From assembly GCF_030445035.2 (NCBI RefSeq), contig NC_080701.1:15962739-16026738 (forward strand): a stretch of DNA of 64,000 nucleotides. Direction: 5' to 3'. The notes below the pieces were generated by a model. That model saw only the letters and a list, made by a program, of their open reading frames with translations. It did no database searches and had not been told where the DNA came from. The stretch comes from Dasypus novemcinctus. Lineage: Eukaryota > Chordata > Mammalia > Cingulata > Dasypodidae. Numbering within the stretch: the first letter of the stretch is position 1; every line of letters begins with the position of its first letter. Positions 11,524 to 23,730 of the stretch are shown here, in pieces. The translations under genes and the position numbers were made by a program.

Positions 11524-12940
11524 CTAGCCAGAGGAAGGACTTGGAATTGTGATAAGATGGAAGGTCCCTGGAGGAATCTCAACAATTCTATGACTGGATT
11601 TACCTTCTGCAAACAGTCTGCAAAGTTCTACTCAAATAATGATATGTCCATTTAAAATAAGGAGTTTGATTATAGCAAAAGAATATATATTTACACATAC
11701 ATAATCTATCACCTGGTTATGACCTTCCATTTCATGTTAAACTTTGTTACTGCCAAAAACACTCCAATTAAGCCCATTTCTTCACTATCTCCCAAATAAG
11801 TTTTAATCCATCTGACATGCTGTTAACAGTTAGCTACTAACTTGTATTCAACACAGAGGGTGAGTGAGAAAGGTCAACCTCTGGAGAGAACTAGTAAGAA
11901 TCAATACATGATGGATGCGATCAACAGAAATCTCTAGTCCTGAGAATGGTTCATAGGTATGTCATCCATGAAGTCGTAGGAAATACCCAATATAATCAAG
12001 ATGGCCCAGATGACAGTACAAAAAAAAATCCATCGAAGGTGTTATTGAATCAATTGTGATAATAATCATGTTAAACTGTTCTTGTTTTCTGAGCTTCTCC
12101 ACTGCAGGGCAAGGGGACTAGCCTACGGTGTCTTCAGAGAGGCACTGTACCACTGGAGGTTAGAATGGAACTGATAAGACAGATACCAAGATACCAAACT
12201 AATTGTGAGACAGAAATGACCACAGCCCCACTTGCAGAGAGTGAATGAAGGAAAAACTATTCTGTGATGCTTGCATTCCTCAAGAAGGTCAACAGTATAG
12301 AAAGGAGTGAGAGACTAACGAAGAGATTCTTTGGAGACCATGTTGCCCTGCTCTAAATCCCCTGCTTCAAAGAGACAACTTAGAAAACTTCGAAATATGT
12401 TCCTTACAATTTCGAGACAATGAGGATTAGTGCCTACCTCATACCTGAGGAAGCTAAAGAGGACAGTGGGCTGGGGTCGACTCCTCCCACCCACCTCGCC
12501 AGGAACATCTAGAGGATGAGAGAGGGTACCCATCTGTACACCAGATTGCTGTTTGCAATCTGTCTGCACCCCCAGAGCTAGTTGGAGCAAAAGGTGAGGG
12601 AACTGCAGAGGTGAGCATGTGGGGAGTCCTGGGTCCTGCTAATGGAGCCCAAGGAGCGACAAAGAGGCCTCAGCAGAAAGAAGCTGGATGTGTTCTGAAG
12701 TGTCAGTAGCTAAGGAAACCACCTTATGTGGAAACAAAAAGAGAGATTCAGCTTTCTGAAAGAGGAACTAAAGAGTAAGAAATCCAGCAGAGAAATGCCA
12801 ATATTTACTAAAACCTCAATTGAGAAACCTACCTAAAACTTAAGTAGTTCCCCTACTCCACCTAACCTCACCCTCATCAAGGGTACGGTAACTTCATGAG
12901 GGATAACTTTCCAGAGGACTGCTTAAAAATAGAGGGACAG
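11524..12940. other. FUT10 intron, no recognised feature
   Basis: Unique sequence of moderate GC. A 91-residue minus open frame at 12,315-12,590 has no splice signals or family resemblance I can see. Confidence 0.45.
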
Positions 12941-13372
12941 GGGAAGCCGATGTGGCTCAAGCAATTGGGCTCCCATCTACCATATAGGAGGTCCAGGGTT
13001 TGATGCCCAGGGCCTCCTGGTGAAGGCAAGCTGGCCCATGCCAAGTGCTGGCCTGTGCAGATACTGCCCCATGCAGGAGTGCTGCCCAATGCAGGAGTGC
13101 TGGCCCATGCGGAGAGCTGGAGCAGCAAGATGATGCAACTAAAAGAGATACAGACAAGAGATAATAAGGGACACAGCAGATCAGGGAGCTGGGGTGGCAA
13201 AAGAGAATGATCGCCTCTCTCCCACTCCAGAAGGTCCCAGGATTGGTTCTTAGAGCTGCCTAATGAGAATACAAGCAGACACAGAAGAACACACAGCGAA
13301 TGGACACAGAGAGCAGACGGGAGGTGGGGGGGTGGGGGATAAATAAATAAATCTTTAAAAAAAAAAAAAAAA
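12941..13372 (+). repeat. Two-headed DAS-SINE
   Basis: The first head is at 12,941-13,020 and a second degenerate head at about 13,183-13,260 ('GGTCCCAGGATTGGTTCTTAG'). Then comes 'GAATGGACACAGAGAGCAG' and a tail AATAAATCTTT followed by poly-A. Confidence 0.82.
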
Positions 13373-13379
13373 CAGGTAT

Positions 13380-13470
13380 AGGGAGTAGATGTGTATCAAC
13401 TGGTTTAGCACTTGCTTCCCATGTATGAGGTCCTGTCGTCGAGCCCTGGTATCTCCAAAAAAACAAACAA
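13380..13470 (+). repeat. Short DAS-SINE, degraded
   Basis: Head-only form with a damaged B box ('TCCTGTCGTCGAGCCC') and an A-rich tail. Confidence 0.75.
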
Positions 13471-13490
13471 ATGGAAAAACCAGCTCTCAC

Positions 13491-13576
13491 TGGGGAACAG
13501 ATGTAGCTCAGTGGTTGAGCGCCTACTTCCTACGTACAAGGTCCTGGGTTCAATCTCTGGTACCTCCTTAAAAAAT
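13491..13576 (+). repeat. Short DAS-SINE
   Basis: 'GATGTAGCTCAGTGGTTGAG' and B-box 'GGGTTCAATCTC', with an A-rich tail. Confidence 0.85.
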
Positions 13577-13664
13577 ATATATATGTTTTAAAATCACTAA
13601 AGTGACAATTTCTAAGATCAACTTTTGTAAGTCTATGAACTCCTGGTTCAAAAACTAATGAATG

Positions 13665-14089
13665 GGGAAGCGGACTTGGCCCAGTGGTTAGGGCGTCTGT
13701 CTACCACATGGGAGGTCCGCGGTTCAAACCCCAGGCCTCCTTAACCCATGTGGAGCTGGCCCATGCGCAGCGCTGATGCGCGCAAGGGGTGCCGGGCCAC
13801 GCAGGGGTGTCCCCCGCACAGGGGAGCCCCATGCGCAAGGAGTGCGCCCCATAAGGCGAGCCACCCGGCACAAAACAAAGTGCAGCCTGCCCAGGAATGG
13901 TGCCGCACACATGGAGAGCTGACACAAGATGACGCAACAAAGAGAAACACAGATTCCCGTGCCACTGACAGCAATAGAAGCAGACAAAGAAGACGAAGCA
14001 AATGGACACAGAGAACAGACAACTGGGGTGGGGGCGGGGAGGGGAAGGAGAAAGAAATGAATAAATAAATAAATCTTTAAAAAAAAAAA
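13665..14089 (+). repeat. Long DAS-SINE with 14-bp TSD
   Basis: Full-length, flanked by perfect AAAACTAATGAATG at 13,651-13,664 and 14,090-14,103. Confidence 0.95.
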
Positions 14090-14210
14090 AAAACTAATGA
14101 ATGTATTCACTGTGACTACTCAGCTTTTGTTTCAGAGACCTGATAGTACAGCTAAATCCTTGTATTTTTCAAATGGTTCAAACCAGACCATATTCATTAA
14201 AATCATGTAG

Positions 14211-14302
14211 GAGGAGAGGAGATGTAGTCTAGTGGTTGAGCACTGCTTCCCATGTATGAGGTCCTGGGTTCAATCCCCAGCACCTCCTAAAAAAAAAAAA
14301 AA
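14211..14302 (+). repeat. Short DAS-SINE with 12-bp TSD
   Basis: Head-only copy flanked by AAAATCATGTAG at 14,199-14,210 and 14,303-14,314. The A-box side carries 'GTAGTCTAGTGG'. Confidence 0.92.
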
Positions 14303-14314
14303 AAAATCATGTAG

Positions 14315-15660
14315 TTAAGTCTTTTACCTATTACCGCCAAAACTGTGTTTATAGTAAGTAAATGAATTGTTTCTATGAAAAAGAAAAAGAGGCTATGAAG
14401 GTAACAGACAAAACCAAAAGTGTTCTGATTTACAAAAGCTTAGAAGTCACATACTACTTCATTTCCATTTCACTTAATTAGGTCAGCTTTGGAGTCATTC
14501 TTTCTGTCTTTTCTTTCAATCCTATTGTAGTAGAGCTCCTTTAGCAGTTTTAAGTAACCTACTAATTAGAATTTGGAACCAACAGAAAGAAGGGTGTGTT
14601 GTCTTCATTCTATTTTGTTAAACAGACCTTATTAATGAATTCCTAATTCATTAACTGAATTTCTAATTCAGTTTGTTAAAAACATACAACTTAAGCAACT
14701 CCAAAAACCAAATATCCAGGTCTAATTGTACTCATGAGTGCACATTCAAAGATGCATTGGATCAGGTATCAGGAGACCCTGCTTCTCCACCCCTCTGCTG
14801 TGAACCACTAGTAATCTTGGCACATGCTTTAAGCTCCCTTTGAATCTCCATCTTCTTACCTTTAGATAAAAGAGAACAGACTCTCAGGTCACTTAGAGCT
14901 TTAAGTCTCTATGGATATTTTCTGAGTATCTACAACTCATAGGGCACGATGCTAGGTATGGGGAGGGACATAGGGTAGAAGGTACAAAGATGGATTGATG
15001 CTGTCCTATCATCAAGAAACTTTATACTTGACTAGAGAAGAGAAGCTCATACAGTACTTGACCAAATGCCAGTTACCTCATTTATCTTCTTTATGCCCAA
15101 TGACTGGTAGTGTGCCTGGCATATAGAAGATGTTCAACTAAAAGATATAATTAAGAAATAAAATGCCCTATAGACATTTAGAGAAGAGAAACTACACCTG
15201 ATTGAGGGGACCAGGAATGGTTCGTAGGTATAATATGTGAGCTGGTTTTAAAGGGTAATTCAATTTTTAGTGGCTCCTCAGCAAGACCCTCAAATTCTGA
15301 CACAATATCTTAAGCCAACAGTCAAGCTTCTCCATGCATGGGTCCCAATATGTCTTTCAATCCTTATCTTTCCCTCACACAAAACTATACTACAGTAAGC
15401 AATGTCCTTGCTGTAGCTTAAATATTATCCATAATTTTCAATCTTAGTACCCCTATTTATGCTGTTCCTCACACCAAAATGCTTTCTAATCCCAATAAGA
15501 GTCCGATGACCTTATCATTCAAGGCCCACTTCAAATTTTTATTTTATAAAGTAGGTTTTATGAAGCTTTCCCTGATCTCTCCAGTCATATGGTCTCTCTC
15601 CCTTCTTTAAAACACCATAAGATTCTCTCATGGTGTGTATGACATTTAGCCCTGTATTAT
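14315..15660. other. FUT10 intron with likely L2 traces
   Basis: Mostly unique. 'GTGTGCCTGGCATATAGAAG' near 15,110 and 'CACTTCAAATTTTTATTTTATA' near 15,530 look like diverged L2, but I cannot set boundaries. No coding signal. Confidence 0.4.
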
Positions 15661-15676
15661 AGTTAGGTAATATCTT

Positions 15677-16102
15677 TTTTTTTTTTTAAGATTTATTTTT
15701 TTTATTTATTTCTCTCCCTTCCCCCTCCCCCTCCCAGTAGTCTGCTCTCTGTATCCATTAGCTGTGTATTCTTCTGTGACCGCTTCTATCCTTAGCAGCA
15801 GCATGGGAATCTGTGTTTCTTTTTGTTGCGTCATCTTGTTATGCCAGCTCTCTGTGTGTGTGGCGCTATTCGTGGGCAGGCTGCACTTTCTTTCGCACTG
15901 GGCAGCTCTCCCTACGGGGCACACTCCTTGCGCATGGGGCTTCCCTATGCGGGGGACACCCCTGCGTGGCACAGCACTCCTTGCACCCATCAGCACTGCA
16001 CATGGGCCAGCTCCACATGGGTCAAGGAGGCCCAGGGATTGAACCATGGACCTCCCATATGGTAGGCGGACGCCCTATCCATTGGGCCAGGTCTGCTTCC
16101 CA
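15677..16102 (-). repeat. Long DAS-SINE, reverse, with TSD
   Basis: Full-length copy on the minus strand (poly-T start, head at 16,020-16,100). Flanks TAGGTAATATCTT (15,664-15,676) and TATGTAATATCTT (16,103-16,115) differ at one base. Confidence 0.93.
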
Positions 16103-16115
16103 TATGTAATATCTT

Positions 16116-16789
16116 AATCTCAAGATAATCTTCTTTAACATTAGAACATACATTTTATCCATACTGTGAATAAATGGTAGTCACGCATGGATTGTTTTGA
16201 CAGGACAAATACAAAAAGGGCATTCTAGGACAGAAAAGCTGAATGAGAAATAGTCCTGAGTTAGGAACACTTGTGGCTTAACCTAAAATGGCAAATTCCA
16301 GTTTGACTTTTGAATGTAGAGTTTAGTGTAGAGTCACAGAGGGTAAGCTCAGAAGGCAATTTGGAGTCAGACCAAAGACAGCCTTGAATACCAGGCTAAT
16401 AAAAATAAATGTTTGGAGTGGCAGTCACTGATAGTTTTAGGAGATGAAAGTAACAAGATGTAAGTATGAATCATGAAAATCAAACAAGAAGTATTCTGGT
16501 TGATATATCACTTTCCTAGGAATTTGGGTAGAAGTGAGCACATCTGTGAAAGAAAAATCTATTCTTAGTGTTAAAGCAAAATTAAGTGTCTGAACCAGTA
16601 GAATTTTGAGTCCTGGAAAACACATCAAGCTATACACCAATTTGTAGGTTCCCTGGCGACCACACATTTGAGTGCCTACCTCAATAAAAGGAAGTAAATA
16701 CACATCAAGGAAATCATTACTAAATTTCTAAGCTGGTAAGAAATATTTCCAGAGGCGGGTAGGGCAAGACAGAGAATACACTACATAGA
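16116..16789. other. FUT10 intron, no recognised feature
   Basis: Unique AT-rich sequence. An 88-residue minus open frame at 16,437-16,703 does not resemble any remaining FUT10 exon. Confidence 0.45.
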
Positions 16790-18080
16790 AAGGATGGAAA
16801 ATACCAATAAGCTTTGGACTTCTCAATGGTAACAATGAAGCTCAAAGACAGTGGGAAAATCCCTTAAAATTCTGAAAGAAAATAATTAGCAGCCTAGAAT
16901 TCTATACCAAGCCAAACCATCATTCAAGTTTTTAGACTTGCATTTTCACATGCAAAGTCTAAAAACTTACCTTCCATGAACCTTTCTCAGAAACACCAAA
17001 ATAAAGACATAAACAAAGAAAGAGGAAGACAAGGCATTAAAAATATATATAAATTTAAAAAAAACAAAACAGGAAATCCAACACAAGAGTGACACACAGG
17101 ATGACAGCTGTGCACCAGGCAAAAAGGACAACCACTTTAGAGTAGAGCAGGTCAGAAATCCCTAGTAGAAATACCTGCACAGGAGATCATATTAAAAGAG
17201 TATTTGATGCATTAGGTATTCCAAATAAAACAACAAGTTCTGCAGGAAAAGAAAAGAAATCTCAGTATACTACATGGCTCGTGTGAATAGCATTTATAAT
17301 AGTCATAATGATGTAAACAGTGAATCTGATCTACCTAAAATTACTATATAACATTTGAGTACAGTATGGGGAATCAGAAATTGAGCAGGTGGTGAGTAGG
17401 AGGGCGGGATTGAAAAAAGGAAGTTAAATAGTCAACTTCCATAATAAGAATCAACATATAATGCCTAATACTTAAAAGTCAAGAAGTAACAAATGTGTTA
17501 CTTAGCGATGAAGGAATCACATATGCATATGTAACATGTTAAAAAATTTAAAATGTTTAAAAGTTAATGTCTAGGATACAACTACTTTGGATATTGGTTT
17601 GCAATATCTAGGAAAGTTAAATTCATACACAGTAAATTCATTACTAGATATAAAATCTCGAGAAATCTGACACATGTATGTGGATTATTTATTGTTAACA
17701 CTGTTTATTACAAGTAAGACTTGTGAAATAACCTAATGTCCAACAACATGAAAACAGTTAAGTAAATTGTGGTATATAACTACAACTGGAATACTAAACA
17801 AGAGTGAAAATGGATCAACTAGTGCTGTAAGCATCCAAGACTGAAAAACCTCAAAGAACATTTAAGAGAATTACAGAGATCATACTATGTATACAACTTT
17901 TAGAACACACAAAACAATACTATATATTGCTTACATTGTTGTTTTCATATACAGACATGCACGGAAAATGATGAAAACCAACTTCAGGGCTATGATTCCC
18001 ACTGGGGTTTGAGAAAGGGAAAGAGGATGAGGTCAGGGAGAATCCATAGAGGGTTTCCATTCTACTTGTAATTTTTTTTT
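16790..18080 (+). mobile_element. Old L1 (L1M-type) relic
   Basis: 'CTTCTCAATGGTAACAATGA' followed by 'GCCTAGAATTCTATACCAAGC' resembles the ORF1-ORF2 junction region of old mammalian L1s. Later text ('TTGTGGTATATAACTACAAC..') resembles L1 3' sequence. No frame survives, and the limits are approximate. Confidence 0.6.
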
Positions 18081-18130
18081 TAACTCTTACATTTATCTCT
18101 GATCCATTTTGGTTTTTGCTGTTGTTGTTG

Positions 18131-18450
18131 TTTTTAAAGATTTATTTATTTATTTATTTCTCTCCCCTTCCCCCCCAGCGTCATCTTGTTATGTCAGCTC
18201 TTCGTGTGTGCGGTGCCATTCTTGGGCAGGCTGCACTTTCTTTCATGCTGGGTGGCTCTCCTTATGGGGTGCACTCCTTGCGCGTGGAGTACCCCTACGC
18301 GGGGGACACCCCTCCATGGCAGGGCACTCCTTGCGTGCATCAGCACTGCACATGGGCCAGCTCCACATGGGTCAAGAAGGCCGGGGTTTGAACTGCAGAC
18401 CTCCCATGTGGTAGGCGGACTCCCTACCCACTGGGCCAAGTCCACTTCCC
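18131..18450 (-). repeat. Long DAS-SINE, reverse, internally shortened
   Basis: Head at 18,365-18,450 (minus) and tail at 18,131. About 100 bp of the usual body next to the A-rich tail is missing. Confidence 0.9.
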
Positions 18451-19187
18451 TATCTGTAATATTTTATTTCTTAGGCTATGTGGTAGCTACATAGGTGCTC
18501 ATTACATGATCTATGCTTTTCTGTGTATAACTGAAATTTCCAGGGGCTTTCATAAAAATAAGAGAATAGAACTTATATGTTTAACTGTGCTTCATTGCAA
18601 AATACAACCACAGAACCATAATCCCTTATCCAAAACCTTCAAAGCTAAATGTGTTTTGGAATTCAGAATTTTTTGGATTTTGGAAGTCGAACATATGATC
18701 TGTTGCACTACAGAACCAGTTAGAATTTTTCTGGATTTTAAAAAAGGAACATGATACAATACTGTATATTATATTATATTTTCAGGGGGATCTGAAATCA
18801 AATACATTCAAAATAAGTAGTAGGTACTACTAAGGCTGCTCCTTCTTAGGAGAAATCAGCTGGGACCTGTGCAAAGAGCCTTTACTCCTTAATCCTAGGC
18901 TGATTCAATTTTAAGGGCAGAGAGGTAAGCAAGGCTGAAGGGATGCCAGCAAGCCCAGGGGGGCAACACTGCCAGGGTCTGGACTCCATTGTGCCTGGGT
19001 TTTTAAGTAACTGGAGTTCTCTGGCTCCTCACCTGTAGCAGGCACTACTGCCCACTGCCCTGCAGTGCTGACCAATGGGGTGTACATGCCACCTGATTCC
19101 TGCTAAACCCATTTTCTGCTTTATGCATCTTGTTAGTCAGAATACTGAGAATGCCCCCACTCTGTATCTCCAAAGTCAGCACTGGAG

Positions 19188-19194
<7 letters not shown>
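18451..19194. other. FUT10 intron, possibly LTR-derived toward the end
   Basis: No confident feature. The last few hundred bases may belong to the LTR whose end is seen at 19,225-19,291. Confidence 0.4.

Positions 19195-19222
<28 letters not shown>
19195..19222 (+). repeat. (CA)n microsatellite
   Basis: An uninterrupted CA dinucleotide run of about 27 bp, preceded by 'ACATACAT'. Confidence 0.97.
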
Positions 19223-19224
19223 TT

Positions 19225-19291
19225 TATATCCACCCACATACACAGCTATCTCCTGTTGGTTCTGTTTCCCTAGAGAACCCTAACTAATACA
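19225..19291 (+). mobile_element. End of an ERV-L-type LTR
   Basis: 'TCTGTTTCCCTAGAGAACCC' followed by TAACTAATAC is the typical terminus of MLT2-like LTRs. The 5' part is interrupted by or diverged around the CA repeat. Confidence 0.55.
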
Positions 19292-19411
19292 CCCATGCTC
19301 ATCACCAAGGATCCCTGTGTTTCTAACTAGCCCTGGCATCTTAGTAACTCCACCTACCCCTTTAATCCCAGCATTACACCTCATCAGCCTCAAAAAGTGA
19401 TGATGGGACAC

Positions 19412-19690
19412 TGGAATTATTCTACATGTCCTTGAAATGAAGAATATAGACCATTAAACATTTCATCAAAATCTATAAAATTGTGCAGTGTGACCTGTAA
19501 AACATAATGTAAACTACAGACCATGCTTAGTAGCAATGCTTCAATATGTGTTCATCAATTGTAACAAATATACCACACTAATGAAAGATGTTATTAATGG
19601 GGAAAAGGTGTGTGTGTGTAGGGGGTGAGGTATACGGAAATCCCCTATATTTTCAATGTAACATTTATGTAATCAAAAGCTTCTTTAAAG
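19412..19690 (+). repeat. L1 3'-end fragment
   Basis: 'CATAATGTAAACTACAGACC', 'CCACACTAATGAAAGATG', 'AATCCCCTATATTTTC' and a terminal 'AAGCTTCTTTAAAG' match the terminal modules at 40.6 kb and 36.7 kb (reverse). Confidence 0.75.
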
Positions 19691-19700
19691 AAAAGAATGA

Positions 19701-20073
19701 GGGAAACGGACTTTGGCCCAGTGGTTAGGGCGTCCGTCTACCATATGGGAGGTCCGCGGTTCAAACCCTGGGCCTCCTTGACCCGTGTGGAGCTGGCCCA
19801 CGTGCAGTGCGGATGCGCGCAAGGAGTGCCGTCCCACGCAAGGGTGTCCCCCGCGTGGGGGAGCCCCACGCGCAAGGAGTGCGCCCGTGAGGAGAGCCGC
19901 CCAGCGTGAAAAGAGGGAGCAGCCTGCCCAGGAATGGCGCCGCCCACATTTCCCGTGCCGCTGACGACAACAGAAGCGGACAAAGAAACAAGACGCAGCA
20001 AATAGACACCAAGAACAGACAACCACGGGAGGGGGGGAAATTAAATAAATAAATAAATCTTTAAAAAAAAAAA
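19701..20073 (+). repeat. Long DAS-SINE with TSD
   Basis: Flanked by AAAAGAATGA at 19,691-19,700 and 20,074-20,083. It sits 437 bp past the FUT10 second coding exon in the transcript sense, in opposite orientation. It retains many CpGs, so it is probably fairly young. Confidence 0.94.
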
Positions 20074-20509
20074 AAAAGAATGATTTAAAAAAAGGTGATG
20101 AATATTGACTTTATATTTTTACTTCTGATTAGCCTGACATTAATAAAATAAAGAGCACTGTGTTTGGCATATTGTCAATTAAACATCTATTGTGGGAATC
20201 AAAACCTCTTGGCTATTATCATAGGTAACTAATTATCAATTTAGTAAGCATATCACACATCTGTGAGAAGGTAAGATGAAATACCTCTTGCCCTCCATAA
20301 ATACGGAGAGGTCTATATTGGTCAGGCTCAGTTATTTGATGTACTTAGCAAACACTCAGGCCTTCTACAGAGCGGATGGAAAAGAGATCAGACCTGCCAG
20401 CGTGTTTTCAAGGAGGACTCCACCATCTCTTCCTTGGGAGATAAGCAGTAGCTTGAATTTGGAATAAGATGACAGCAAATAAAGGGAAAAAGATGAAAGT
20501 CCTACTTAC

Positions 20510-20804
20510 CATAGAAGAGAAATGCTTTGGTCATGTGATGGTGCTGGTAGGTTCGGTTGATGGTGAAGAAACAAGCATCTGCTCCACACTGGCTCAGCCT
20601 TCCAGTTTCCCCAGTCAATGGGGACCACCAAAGCATAATAGGGTAGCTATCAGTTTCAGATTTTGTTTTCCCATTCAGGGTCAGTGCCCCTTTCCTAAGG
20701 AATGGAGAGCGATGTTTAGGTTCTTCCCGCATTTTCGTATGCCCATCTTGCAGATTGGAATTTTTAAACTTCCTCCTTTCAAATTTTCCCAGCTCAACAA
20801 CTAC
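20510..20804 (-). CDS. FUT10: FUT10 second coding exon (alpha-1,3-fucosyltransferase 10)
   Basis: FUT10 is a GT10-family fucosyltransferase of the ER/Golgi, recently also assigned protein O-fucosyltransferase activity. This exon supplies residues 28 to 125 plus the first base of codon 126 (295 nt). The acceptor is CTCTTTTAG at 20,805 and the donor a perfect GTAAGT at 20,504-20,509. The phase is 0 at the 5' edge, matching the preceding exon. The translation covers the stem (starting VVVELGKFERRKF) and the beginning of the catalytic domain. Landmarks are 'SYPIMLWWSPLTGE' at residues 80-93 and the N-glycosylation sequon N110-R-T in 'FFTINRTY'. The frame is open throughout. The stem is more diverged from human as I recall it than the catalytic part. 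Later exons (from 'GTDFNID') are not seen and must lie beyond position 1. Confidence 0.95.
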
Positions 20805-20880
20805 CTAAAAGAGAATATTACCCAAGTTAGACTCTAATTTTCTTTTGCACATTTACCATTCATCTTAATGATTTAGCCTC

Positions 20881-21358
20881 TGTATTAGTTTTCTATTTCT
20901 GTTGTAACAAATTAACAGAAACTTAGTAGCTTAAAGCAACACAAATTGATTCTTATAGTCTATAGGTTAGAGTCCAGCACAGATCTCTCTGGGCTAAAAT
21001 CAAGGTGTCAGCAAGGCTACATTCCTTTCTGGAAGCTCCAGGGGAGAAGCCAACACCTTGTCTTTTCAAGCTTTAGAGGCCACCTGCGTTCCAAGACCAT
21101 CATCGAAGCCAACAAAGTTGCATCTCTCTGAGCTTCCTTCCAACAGCACATCTTTCTCTGACCACAGCTCAGAAAGGTTCTCAGGTTTTAAGGACTCATG
21201 ATTAGGCCCACTGGATAACACAGGCTTCTCTACCCATCTTAAGATCCATAACCTTAATCACATCTGCAAAGTGCCACATAAGGTAACATATTCACAGGTT
21301 CAGAGGATTAGGATATGGACATTTTTGGGGGGTGAGAGGACATTATTCTGCCTACAGT
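20881..21358 (-). mobile_element. MaLR-type LTR, reverse, in FUT10 intron
   Basis: The plus strand begins 'TGTATTAGTTTTCTATTTCTG', has 'AAAATCAAGGTGTCAGCAAG', and ends 'ATTATTCTGCCTACAG', as in reverse MLT1/MST-like LTRs. It starts only 77 bp from the FUT10 exon acceptor. Confidence 0.7.
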
Positions 21359-22013
21359 AGCCTCCAAAATATCTACCAGCGAAGATGCACAACAATTCTA
21401 CTAAACACATATAATGTCTCAATTTCATAGCTATGTACACTAGTATACAGAAATAGCTTTCTCTTTAAAAGAAATCTATGATAGTCACGGTTATCTATTA
21501 CTAGAGATTAATTTCAGGGGGAAATGAGTTATAAATTACTAATTGGTTTCTTTTTACTACAATTTAAAGAGTCAATACATGTGTACTATATTTCTAATAA
21601 TACTCACCAGAATATCTAGATGGTGAAGTAACTGTTAATTTGAAAATTCCCTATTATCCATTTTATCAACATAGTAGACCATGAGTACTGGGCTTCCATT
21701 CCCTTCCACTTAAAACCACATTTTCTGTTTGTTTCAGGATACTCTACGTCTGGGCCACCAACAGTAGTAATTGAGAAGATGCAGTGGAGACAGAGGACAG
21801 CTGTTCTCCAAAGATGCTGCCTTCTCATCAAATTTTAAGATAATATATTGATATGACATTATAAAAATACATTAGAGAAACTCGTATGAGATTAGTCTGT
21901 TCGATATGTAACTGAAATTTTAGTTACATTATGGAAGGAGTGAAGAAAGCAGTTTAAGGGAAGCACATTTTAGGTACTAACTCCTCTACCAGTCAAGCGC
22001 AGAGGTCAGCAGC
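21359..22013. other. FUT10 intron, no recognised feature
   Basis: Unique AT-rich sequence. Confidence 0.45.
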
Positions 22014-22166
22014 CCAGGGTGGTGCCTTCTTCTAGACATTTGCTATCCATCCTGTTAGAAAAGGGCTATTGGCCATCAATGCTCCCCCTGGAGACTTTCA
22101 TCTTTAACTCTCCGGGGAATCTCTGGGGGGTCCAAGGCCAAAACAATATTGAGAACCACTCAGAGA
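22014..22166. repeat. Possible MER-type DNA transposon relic
   Basis: 'CTCCCCCTGGAGACTTTCATC' and a terminal 'TTGAGAACCACT' look like a hAT MITE end. I cannot name the family. Confidence 0.3.
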
Positions 22167-23715
22167 AAGTCCAGTAGTACTTTAAAATGAAGATGGAATA
22201 ATATTAGCTTTGAAAAATCATTTTTCCTGTGTGACACCAAATTTGGCATTAGGACAGCAAAACCATCTCTGAAAACTAAAGTCTAACCCTTGCCAATAGC
22301 TTTCTCAGCATTTTTATGATCATATAATAATGTGGATATTCTCCAGTAGCTTGATATAATGGAGTTAACTTATGGCAGCAACCTCCATACCTTTTCATCT
22401 GAACTTTCCTGCAAACGTGCAACCAATAACTCAAAAGAAAGGCTTTTAGAAAGCCATGGACTATAGCTTCAAAAATAAATTTTGCTCTACATTTCTATCA
22501 ATGTCCACTATGTGAGGTTTAAGTTTATTTCCAAATAATAAGGGTTGCTTTAAGGAGATATTTTTCTGTCAAACAGCTTTAAAATATATATACATATATT
22601 TAGACATATATATCACTACCAGGTTGTAGGAAATACATGCGGATAAGGAAACACATCAAACAAAACCATGAGGATAAAATCAGTCAAATCCAAAATGTGG
22701 GAATTCAGAATGACAAATGACCCAGTTTCTTCAATAAATCCATGACATAGGAAAAAAGGTGAGACAGAAGAAATGTATACAGTGGAAAAAGAAAAAAAAA
22801 ACTCGAGACATACCAACTAAACGCAATGTATGGGCTTTGTTTAATGTAGATTCAAACCAACCAATTTAAAAACTGTCTTGGTGGTGGTCGATCTGGAAAT
22901 TGTTAATAGAGCCTAGGAATTAGATAATATTGAGTAATTATTGTTAATTTTGTTGGGTGTGACAATAGTATTAAGGTTACATTAACTTTTGATAAAGTTC
23001 CTATGTGTTAGAGAATCATAGGCTACCCACGTAAAATGACATGTATCTGGGATTTGCTTTAAAATACTCCAGATGTATTTATGAATTATTTGTGTAACTA
23101 AAAAGTAAATAAAATTAAGAAATAAATAAAGATAAACCAAAAAAATACAGAGAGTATACAACATATATTTAAATGTGAGTGGGAAACAACACATAATAGG
23201 AGTGAATGCCACCGTATAACTACAATGTTTAGGTAACTATGTGTAAGCACATTTCCATTTTAGATTATTATTAATTAAAAGACTTCATTATGGATAGCAT
23301 AACATGATTTTTTTATTGATCCATCCTTTACCCAGCTACTTCATCCTTTAACCAACTACTTCATCTGCCTACAAACCAGGAAAAGCAGGAAGGACCTTAT
23401 ATGCATAGGCATAATTTTTTTCAGTTTGGCCTTAAAAAAACAGCTTTGCAGCAACTGTGGACACTGAATCATTCACTGTGCCAGTAAACACTGGGAAACA
23501 GCCCAAACCATACTCTTAGTGGCATATCTGAAATTGAGATGCAGACAAAGGGTTAGCTCCAGTAATCACACCACCTTTCACTCTAGAAACTTAGCAATTA
23601 CATTAATATAAAAAATACGGCAATTTATTCTTTTGTCAAAAGAAAAGCTCTTAGCTTAAATACAGTATTGCTCATGGGCTGGAAAAAGTACCAAAGTAAA
23701 TGTGTCATAGGATCA
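22167..23715. other. FUT10 intron; possible old L1 3' piece at 22,855-23,115
   Basis: Mostly unique. 'CATGTATCTGGGATTTGCTTT' near 23,040 occurs in old L1/MER 3' ends, but I cannot place it firmly. No coding signal. Confidence 0.4.
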
Positions 23716-23730
23716 AAGATCTCTCATACA

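Noticed and set aside
1..20500. Further FUT10 catalytic exons
   Set aside because: No minus-strand open frame here matches the remaining FUT10 protein, so these exons should lie outside the window.
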